Shown: positions 44,106-49,457 of the stretch, piece after piece | How positions within the stretch are numbered: the stretch's first letter is position 1 | Layout of the letters: every line of letters starts with the position of its first letter | NCBI RefSeq assembly: GCF_010093385.1 | Contig: NZ_PDWV01000028.1 | Coordinates: 1 to 49,457 of the forward strand | Source of the DNA: Pseudoxanthomonas mexicana | GTDB taxonomy: Bacteria > Pseudomonadota > Gammaproteobacteria > Xanthomonadales > Xanthomonadaceae | Reading direction: 5' to 3' | Length of the DNA: 49,457 nucleotides | Made by a program: the position numbers and the translations under genes | Notes under the pieces: generated by a model | What the model saw: the letters and a program-made list of their open reading frames with translations, nothing else | Told to the model about the DNA's origin: nothing | The model's database searches: none

Positions 44106-44690
44106 GTGGCCGGCGTGGCGTACGAATCCCTGCCGCTGTTCCCCCTGCACGAGGTGTTGCTGCCGGGGGCGGCAATGGATCTGCGCATCTTCGAACGGCG
44201 CTACCTGGACCTGGTACGCGACTGCGGGCGTTCCGCAAGCGGGTTCGGCGTCTGCCTGATCCTGGAGGGCGACGAAACGGGGGCGCCCGCGATACCAGCG
44301 GCCTACGGCGTCGAAGCGCGCATCGAGAACTTCGACCTGGGCGAGGACGGGCTGCTGTCGCTGCGCGTGCGCGGCCACCGGCGTTTCCACGTGGTCCGCA
44401 CGCGTGTGCGCGACAACGGGCTGGTGATGGCGGACGTGGAATGGCGGTGCGCCGACGAGGACGGGGAAATCCGTCCCGAGCACGCACTGCTGGGCACCCT
44501 GCTGCAGACCATGATGGAGAAGGTGGGCACCGACCTGGCCAAACTGCCGCCGCGGGTCTTCGAACACGCGGGCTGGGTGGGATGGCGCCTGGCCCAGGTA
44601 CTGCCGATCACGCCCGAGCAGCGCGTCTCCCTCCTGCAGGAAGACGACGTGCATGCCCGGCTGCAGCGCCTGCTGGAGTGGATCGACTGA
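44106..44690 (+). CDS. LON-substrate-binding-domain protein
   Basis: A 194-residue protein consisting of the N-terminal 'LON' domain only, without ATPase or protease. It has LPLFPLHEVLLPGAAMDLRIF, ERRYLDLVRDC, GVEARIENFDLGEDGLLSL and LAQVLPITPEQRVSLLQEDD. Stand-alone LON-domain proteins may bind unfolded protein or act as adaptors. It starts with GTG at 44106, immediately after the mpl stop, so it depends on mpl translation. Confidence 0.88.
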   Translation: MAGVAYESLPLFPLHEVLLPGAAMDLRIFERRYLDLVRDCGRSASGFGVCLILEGDETGAPAIPAAYGVEARIENFDLGEDGLLSLRVRGHRRFHVVRTRVRDNGLVMADVEWRCADEDGEIRPEHALLGTLLQTMMEKVGTDLAKLPPRVFEHAGWVGWRLAQVLPITPEQRVSLLQEDDVHARLQRLLEWID

Positions 44691-44723
44691 CGCCGTCCCT
44701 CCTGCGAAAACCTGCCTGCTGAG

Positions 44724-46730
44724 TCAGGGCAGGGCAGGGCCGTCTGCAGTGCAGACCCGCAGCACCGGCAGCCCCGACGCGGGGTGAGGTGCGATCGCAT
44801 GGTCGAGTCCCGCCGTGGCCCGCGTCACCGCATCCAGCGCCGTGCGCGCTTCGCGCAGGGGCCGCCACAGGCGGACCAGATTGAACGCACGCTGCTGCTG
44901 CAGCACCTGGGCGCTGCCGATCCACAGCGGCACGTCGCCGGGCAGCAGGCGCGTGTCGGCCGGCCACAGGCGCAGCACGAACACTTCGCCGGGCTGGTCG
45001 CCCTTTCGCACCATCAGCAGGCTTTCGGCGCGCGTGTCGAGCGTGGCGGGGAGCACGGGTTGCTGATCGTCGGGCAGGTCGCTGTCGAGCAGGTTCAGGG
45101 CCTCTTCCCAGCCGGCCTGCGGCTGTTCACGCCATCCGTCGGCGGCCAGGCTGGTCTTCAATGGCGCCAGCGGCCCGGCGACCTGCACATCCAGCGGCCA
45201 GCGCTGTTCGTCGTCGAACTCGTTGCGGCGCGCGGGCAGCGACTGCCAGCCCTGCGTCCACCAGTCCTGCAGGGCGACGCTGCGCTCGATGACCGGTGCC
45301 TGGAACTGCGCCAGCATGCGTTCCACGTTGCGTGGCGCGTGCCACAGGCCCGCCAGCACGAAGCTGCCGTAGAAGAGCCAGGCGATCGGCTTGATCCAGA
45401 ACGACCGCACCATGCGGCGGCGGTAGGCGATGCCCAGCACCAGCAGCCATACCAGGCCGAACAACATGCCGCCGATCACGTCGCTGAGCCAGTGCGCGCC
45501 CAGGTAGAGCCGCGCGAAGCCGATCAACGCCACGACGATGCCGGAGACCAGGTAGGGCCACACCCGCGTGCGTCCCGGCAGTTCGCGTGCGATCAGCACC
45601 GCGAAGAAACCGAAGATGATGGTGGACATGGTTACCGCGATCGACGGAAAGCCGAAGCCACTGCTCACCGACGGCGGCTTGGGAATGTCCACCGACGCGC
45701 CCAGCCATGCGGTCAGGGCCAGGCCGAACGCCAGTGCCGCCAGCCAGTGACCGGCCGCCATCCAGCGCTTGCGCCAGCACAGGTAGGCCAGCACCAGCAG
45801 CGAGACCGGCGCCAGCACCTGCTCGTCGCCCAGCGAGGCCAGGGCCGCCAGCGGCCGGTCGGCCAGCGGATTGCGCAGGGCGCGCATCAGCTCATGCACC
45901 CATAGATCCATCGCCAGCGGCTCGCCATGGCCGATGACGATGATCAGGAAGGCGAACCACACCCATACGATGGCCAGCAGCAGGATCGCCAGCAGGGCCA
46001 AGGGCACCGATTCGCGCCGGGTAGGATCGAAGACCGCGGCCGTATGGCGGCCCAGCACCGGGTGCGCGTGCGACCACGCCAGTGCGCGCGCGAGCAGCGC
46101 ATCGGCATGGGTCGCGAACCACCGATAGGTGTACAGCACCAGCGCCCATGCCAGGGCCAGCACCGCCACCAGCAGGCCCAGCACCAGGGCCAGACGGCCC
46201 GCCACCGCGGCGACGGCGTCGTAGGCATGGCCCAGCACCCAGCCCGGCAGCAGGAACGACACCGCCCACGCCAGGCACGCCACCGCACTGGCAGTACCGT
46301 AGCGGCGCAGCGGCATCCGCGAGATGCCGGCCACGGCCGGCACGAAGGGTCGGATCGGGCCCACGAAGCGGGCCACGAAGATGCTCTTCCATGCATTGCG
46401 GCGGAACAGCACCTCGCCCCGGTCCAGCAATTGCGGATAGCGGCGGAACGGCCACACCGTCCGCAGTTGCGGGCCCCAGCGGTGGCCCACCCAATAGCTG
46501 CTCGCATCGCCTATCAGCGCACCCAGGGTCGCGCACGCGACGGCGTAAGGCCCCGAGATTTCGCCCAGCCCGATCAGCACGCCCACGGCGAACAGCAGGG
46601 GAAGCGCGGGCACGATGGCGCCCAGGATGATCACGGCGTCGCAGAAGGCGATGGCGAAGATCACCAGCCCTGCGGCCACGGGATGCGCGCTGATCCAGGC
46701 CAGCAGGTTGTCGAACCAGGAGGATTCCAT
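44724..46730 (-). CDS. DedA-PAP2 fusion membrane protein with LssY-like C-terminus
   Basis: A 668-residue inner-membrane protein. Residues 1-200 are a DedA domain (VARFVGPIRPFVPAVAGISR). Residues about 245-450 resemble a PAP2 phosphatase. Residues about 480-668 form a soluble LssY-like domain (QDWWTQGWQSLPAR, VFVLRLWPADTRL). In the PAP2 part the motif PSGH reads PSIA (362-365), and the upstream K-x6-RP is not recognisable, while R407, H413 and D417 (GFARLYLGAHWLSD) remain. Loss of the proton-donor His suggests altered or lost phosphatase activity. A consensus TATAAT six bases before the ATG implies a leaderless mRNA. Confidence 0.88.
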   Translation of the reverse strand: MESSWFDNLLAWISAHPVAAGLVIFAIAFCDAVIILGAIVPALPLLFAVGVLIGLGEISGPYAVACATLGALIGDASSYWVGHRWGPQLRTVWPFRRYPQLLDRGEVLFRRNAWKSIFVARFVGPIRPFVPAVAGISRMPLRRYGTASAVACLAWAVSFLLPGWVLGHAYDAVAAVAGRLALVLGLLVAVLALAWALVLYTYRWFATHADALLARALAWSHAHPVLGRHTAAVFDPTRRESVPLALLAILLLAIVWVWFAFLIIVIGHGEPLAMDLWVHELMRALRNPLADRPLAALASLGDEQVLAPVSLLVLAYLCWRKRWMAAGHWLAALAFGLALTAWLGASVDIPKPPSVSSGFGFPSIAVTMSTIIFGFFAVLIARELPGRTRVWPYLVSGIVVALIGFARLYLGAHWLSDVIGGMLFGLVWLLVLGIAYRRRMVRSFWIKPIAWLFYGSFVLAGLWHAPRNVERMLAQFQAPVIERSVALQDWWTQGWQSLPARRNEFDDEQRWPLDVQVAGPLAPLKTSLAADGWREQPQAGWEEALNLLDSDLPDDQQPVLPATLDTRAESLLMVRKGDQPGEVFVLRLWPADTRLLPGDVPLWIGSAQVLQQQRAFNLVRLWRPLREARTALDAVTRATAGLDHAIAPHPASGLPVLRVCTADGPALP

Positions 46731-46736
46731 CGCGGG

Positions 46737-46742
46737 ATTATA
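46737..46742 (-). promoter_or_regulatory. -10 box of a predicted leaderless mRNA (DedA-PAP2 gene)
   Basis: Consensus TATAAT on the minus strand, then CCCGCG, then ATG at 46730. There is no Shine-Dalgarno and no room for one. Confidence 0.65.
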
Positions 46743-46782
46743 GGCGGCGCCTGCTGACCGGCGCCCCCGTGCCTGCGGACGG

Positions 46783-46788
46783 TAGAAT
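46783..46788 (+). promoter_or_regulatory. -10 box of a predicted leaderless mRNA (kinase gene)
   Basis: TAGAAT, then ATCGC-type spacer of six bases (GATCGC), then GTG at 46795. Together with the TATAAT at 46742-46737 it forms a divergent promoter pair only 40 bases apart. Confidence 0.6.
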
Positions 46789-46794
46789 GATCGC

Positions 46795-47457
46795 GTGGAT
46801 CTGCGCCCGCCTTCCGAAATCGCCGCACTCAAGGCCGACAGCTTCGGCCGCATCTCGCTGATGCAGGGCGGCGACGGTCCGTTCGTACGCCGCGATCTGG
46901 CGCACGTGCCGCTGTGGCTGCGACTGCCGGCCTGGTGGCTGGCGCGGCGCGAAGCGCTGGCCCTGCGCAAGGTCGCCGGGATGGCCGACGTCCCGCAGTT
47001 GCTGGCCTGGACCGGACGCCGCCTGGACCGCAGCTACATGGAGGGCGCGGCCATGTACCAGCGGCCGCCGCGCGGGGACGTCACCTACTTCCGCAACGCG
47101 CATCGGCTGCTCAAGCAGCTGCATCGCCGCGGCATCGCCCACAACGACCTAGCGAAGGAAGCCAACTGGCTGGTCCTGGAAGACGGGCGCCCGGCGATCA
47201 TCGATTTCCAGCTTGCCACCCGCGGCCATCCGCGTTCGCGCTGGATGCGCCTGCTGGCGCGGCAGGACCTGCGCCATCTGCTCAAGCACAAGCGTACGTA
47301 CTGCGCTGCGTCCCTCACCCCCACCGAGAAGCGCGTGCTCAAGCGCACTTCCTGGCTGCGCGACCTCTGGTTCCGCACCGGCAAGCCGGTGTACCGCTTC
47401 CTCACCCGGCGCGTGCTGAAGTGGGAAGACAACGAAGGGCAGGGGCCGAAGCCGTGA
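46795..47457 (+). CDS. RIO/KdkA-like small kinase
   Basis: A 220-residue kinase-fold protein. It has the catalytic loop GIAHNDLAKEANWLV with Asp118 and Asn124, and a DFG-like IIDFQLA with Asp137. The N-lobe is short and the usual Gly-rich loop is hard to see (MQGGDGPFVRRDL). Such proteins are annotated as RIO1-like or as lipid-A/Kdo kinases, so the target could be a protein or lipopolysaccharide. It starts with GTG at a predicted leaderless 5' end. It heads a run of plus-strand genes to 49329. Confidence 0.8.
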   Translation: MDLRPPSEIAALKADSFGRISLMQGGDGPFVRRDLAHVPLWLRLPAWWLARREALALRKVAGMADVPQLLAWTGRRLDRSYMEGAAMYQRPPRGDVTYFRNAHRLLKQLHRRGIAHNDLAKEANWLVLEDGRPAIIDFQLATRGHPRSRWMRLLARQDLRHLLKHKRTYCAASLTPTEKRVLKRTSWLRDLWFRTGKPVYRFLTRRVLKWEDNEGQGPKP

Positions 47458-47497
47458 GCACGTCCGCATCCACCCGAATTCCCTTCCGGAGCACGCC

Positions 47498-48316
47498 ATG
47501 ACGTCACTGGCCGGCAAGACCCTCTTCATCACCGGTGCCTCGCGTGGCATCGGCCTGGCCATCGCCCTGCGTGCGGCACGCGACGGTGCCAATGTGGCCA
47601 TCGCCGCCAAGTCGTCGGTGCCCAATCCCAAGCTGCCCGGCACCATCCACACCGCTGCGCAGGCGGTCAACGACGCAGGCGGCCGCGGCCTGGCGCTGAA
47701 GTGCGACATCCGCGAAGAGGACGAGGTGAAGGCGGCGATGGCCGCCACCGCCGATGCCTTCGGCGGCATCGACATCCTGGTCAACAACGCCAGCGCCATC
47801 TGGCTGGCGGGTGCGCTGGACACGCCGATGAAGCGCTTCGACCTGATGCAGCAGGTCAACGCGCGCGGAAGTTTCCTGTGCGCGCAGGCCTGCCTGCCCT
47901 ACCTGAAGGAGGCCGCCAATCCGCACATCCTCACGCTGGCGCCACCGCCATCGCTGGACCCGAAGTGGTGGGCGCTGCACACCGGCTACACGCTGGCCAA
48001 GATGGGCATGAGCTTCGTGACGCTGGGCCTGGCCGGTGAGTTCGGGCCGCAGGGCGTCGCGGTGAACGCGCTGTGGCCGCGCACCATCATCGCCACCGAT
48101 GCGCTGAACATGATTCCCGGCGTGGAGATCCCGCGCTGCCGCACGCCGCAGATCGTGGCCGATGCCGCGCACGCCGTGCTGGTGCGCGAGGCGCACGGCT
48201 TCCACGGCCGGTTCCTCATCGACGAGGACGTGCTGCGCGAGGCCGGGGTCGCCGACTTCTCCGGCTATGCCGTGGATCCGTCGCAATCGCCGCTACCCGA
48301 CCTGTTCCTGGACTGA
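47498..48316 (+). CDS. SDR family oxidoreductase, HSDL2-like
   Basis: A 272-residue short-chain dehydrogenase. It has [34 protein letters not shown], and YxxxK in [13 protein letters not shown], with [13 protein letters not shown] after it, as in HSDL2-type enzymes. The Ser of the usual catalytic triad is replaced in the [11 protein letters not shown] strand, which also fits that subgroup. Substrate unknown, possibly acyl-chain related. CGGAGC precedes the ATG. Confidence 0.9.
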   Translation: MTSLAGKTLFITGASRGIGLAIALRAARDGANVAIAAKSSVPNPKLPGTIHTAAQAVNDAGGRGLALKCDIREEDEVKAAMAATADAFGGIDILVNNASAIWLAGALDTPMKRFDLMQQVNARGSFLCAQACLPYLKEAANPHILTLAPPPSLDPKWWALHTGYTLAKMGMSFVTLGLAGEFGPQGVAVNALWPRTIIATDALNMIPGVEIPRCRTPQIVADAAHAVLVREAHGFHGRFLIDEDVLREAGVADFSGYAVDPSQSPLPDLFLD

Positions 48317-48329
48317 CCCCGAGCTCACC

Positions 48330-48767
48330 ATGAAATACCTGCACGCCATGATCCGCGTCCACGATCTGGACGCCACGGGCCGCTTCCTCACCGACGGCCT
48401 GGGCCTGCGCGAAACCCGCCGCATGGAGAGCCCGCAGGGCCGGTTCACGCTGGTGTATTTCGGCGCACCGGTGAATCCCGAAGCGGAAATCGAGCTGACG
48501 TACAACTGGCCGCCGGAAGACGGCAGCCCGCCCGAGGACTACGGCAGCGCCCGCAACTTCGGCCATCTGGCCTTCGAAGTGGACGACATCTACGCGCTGT
48601 GCGCGCACCTGCAGTCGATGGGCATCCCCATCAACCGGCCCCCGCGCGACGGCCGCATGGCCTTCGTCCGCACGCCGGACCTGATCTCCATCGAACTGCT
48701 GCAGAAGGGCACTGCGCTGCCGCCGCAGGAGCCTTGGCTTTCGATGCCGAATACGGGAAGCTGGTGA
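48330..48767 (+). CDS. VOC family protein, lactoylglutathione-lyase-like
   Basis: A 145-residue glyoxalase I-like protein. It has [55 protein letters not shown] and ISIELLQKG. Putative metal ligands are His5, Glu in IELTYNW, His in GHLAFEVDD and Glu in SIELLQK, the complete set. It probably handles methylglyoxal-glutathione or a related thioester. It follows the SDR gene by 13 bases. Confidence 0.85.
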   Translation: MKYLHAMIRVHDLDATGRFLTDGLGLRETRRMESPQGRFTLVYFGAPVNPEAEIELTYNWPPEDGSPPEDYGSARNFGHLAFEVDDIYALCAHLQSMGIPINRPPRDGRMAFVRTPDLISIELLQKGTALPPQEPWLSMPNTGSW

Positions 48768-48792
48768 CACGCCCCCGCAAGGAGTTGTGCAG

Positions 48793-49329
48793 ATGAATCT
48801 GGCCCTGCTCGTGATCGATGTGCAACGCGGCCTGTTCGAACCGCAGCCGCCGCCGGCCGATGCCGATGCGGTGGTCGAGCGCATCAACGCGCTGTCGGCG
48901 AAGGCGCGCGAGGCCGGCATGCCGGTGGTGTTCGTGCAGCATGAGCGCGCGGGCGACCTGGAAGCCGAGTCGCCTGGCTGGGCGCTGCATCCGGGCCTGC
49001 AGGTGGCCGAGGGCGACTACCGCGTCCGCAAGGCCACGCCGGATTCCTTCCTGCGCACCGGCCTGGACGAAGTGCTGTCGTTCTGCGGCGTGGAAGGCGT
49101 GGTGCTGTGCGGGTATGCCACCGAGTTCTGCGTGGATACCACCGCGCGCAGCGCGGCGGCGCATGGTTACCACGTGGTGCTGGTGGCGGACGCGCATACC
49201 ACGCACGACAAGGCGCACGCCGATGCCGCGCAGATCCGTGCCCACCACAACGCCACGCTGCCGGCCATCCGCAGCTTCGGCGTCAGCATCCGGGCGCTGC
49301 CTGCCGGTGAGATCGCATTCGCCGCCTAG
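48793..49329 (+). CDS. cysteine hydrolase, isochorismatase family
   Basis: A 178-residue hydrolase with the full catalytic triad: Asp9 in LLVIDVQRGLF, Lys in YRVRKATPDSF, and Cys in YATEFCVDTTARSA. It lacks the longer insertions of nicotinamidases. Substrate unknown. The start at 48793 has AAGGAG eight bases upstream; an earlier GTG at 48787 is less likely. The stop TAG sits inside the CTAG where the IS481-type element joins. Confidence 0.88.
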   Translation: MNLALLVIDVQRGLFEPQPPPADADAVVERINALSAKAREAGMPVVFVQHERAGDLEAESPGWALHPGLQVAEGDYRVRKATPDSFLRTGLDEVLSFCGVEGVVLCGYATEFCVDTTARSAAAHGYHVVLVADAHTTHDKAHADAAQIRAHHNATLPAIRSFGVSIRALPAGEIAFAA

Positions 49330-49330
49330 G
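49325..49330. other. CCTAGG target site at the IS481-type element boundary
   Basis: CCTAGG at the edge of the element matches the NCTAGN target known for IS481. The element would begin with TGTGTAAACCC at 49331. The stops of both flanking genes (TAG plus strand 49327-49329, TAG minus strand 49328-49326) fall inside it. The second target copy lies outside the window. Confidence 0.55.
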
Positions 49331-49457
49331 TGTGTAAACCCACCACGTTGTTCAGTGGGATTCGGGTGATGGGTGGCCTGTAGCCAAGGCTGGCATGTGG
49401 TCGATGCCAGTTGTAGTGATGAAGCCAGCCCTGCAGCGCGTGGGCTCGCTGTTCGGA
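49326..49457 (-). CDS. IS481-family transposase, C-terminal end (partial)
   Basis: A minus-strand frame open from the window edge to a TAG at 49328-49326 encodes 43 residues with the IS481-type ending: GWLHHYNWHRPHASLGYRPP and ITRIPLNN followed by VVGLHT. The rest of the element is outside the window. The stop codon appears to come from the target sequence and not from the element itself. Confidence 0.9.
   Translation of the reverse strand, partial: SEQRAHALQGWLHHYNWHRPHASLGYRPPITRIPLNNVVGLHT

Overview
The window reads as a chromosomal segment of a high-GC gammaproteobacterium of the Xanthomonadaceae/Lysobacteraceae, most like Pseudoxanthomonas or Stenotrophomonas. The evidence is the DUF3247 protein, the divergent LysR gene with a smeU1-V-W-U2-X type efflux operon, a pyrophosphate-dependent phosphofructokinase next to a H+-pyrophosphatase, GTAG-headed REP pairs, and a TIGR02999-type ECF sigma factor. 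It begins inside an IS3-family transposase and ends inside an IS481-family transposase, as a short-read contig bounded by repeats would.

Layout. 1-5500: IS3 remnant, a cysteine hydrolase, an ECF sigma factor followed by what looks like only the N-terminal end of its partner protein kinase, an orphan IS5-type transposase N-domain, a strongly structured sRNA candidate with C-rich loops and a Rho-independent terminator, a Cys-rich protein, and a secreted GH18-PKD-F5/8C protein. 5500-17800: housekeeping and small-molecule genes (apt, DUF1993, gnd, DJ-1/PfpI, several hydrolases), an alpha/beta-hydrolase::metacaspase fusion, an ECF42-type sigma factor with an in-frame stop, and a 7 x 42-bp tandem array between a TIGR01777 epimerase and a GNAT gene. 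17800-25300: ABC exporter, a divergent soxR/FMN-reductase pair with a near-ideal SoxR operator, DUF2059, HAD, Gfo/Idh/MocA, BON, lipocalin and PagL-like genes, separated by REP pairs. 25300-34700: the efflux operon (SDR, adaptor, RND pump, SDR, outer-membrane factor) with its divergent LysR regulator; the adaptor gene carries a one-base deletion. 34900-44100: hppA fused to an OmpA-like domain, exported hypothetical proteins, PPi-phosphofructokinase, adk and mpl, forming a pyrophosphate, energy and cell-wall recycling neighbourhood. 44100-49330: a LON-substrate-domain protein, a DedA-PAP2 fusion with an altered phosphatase motif, a RIO-like kinase, an SDR, a VOC protein and a second cysteine hydrolase.

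Working together. HppA and PPi-PFK both use pyrophosphate as an energy carrier. The SoxR pair forms a self-contained redox switch. The LysR/SDR/RND cluster is an inducible drug or redox-stress efflux unit. Four genes (starts 10941, 14266, 46730, 46795) have a TANNNT box exactly six bases before the start codon and no Shine-Dalgarno, which points to leaderless mRNAs.

All identifications come from reading the sequence. No database or folding search was run.
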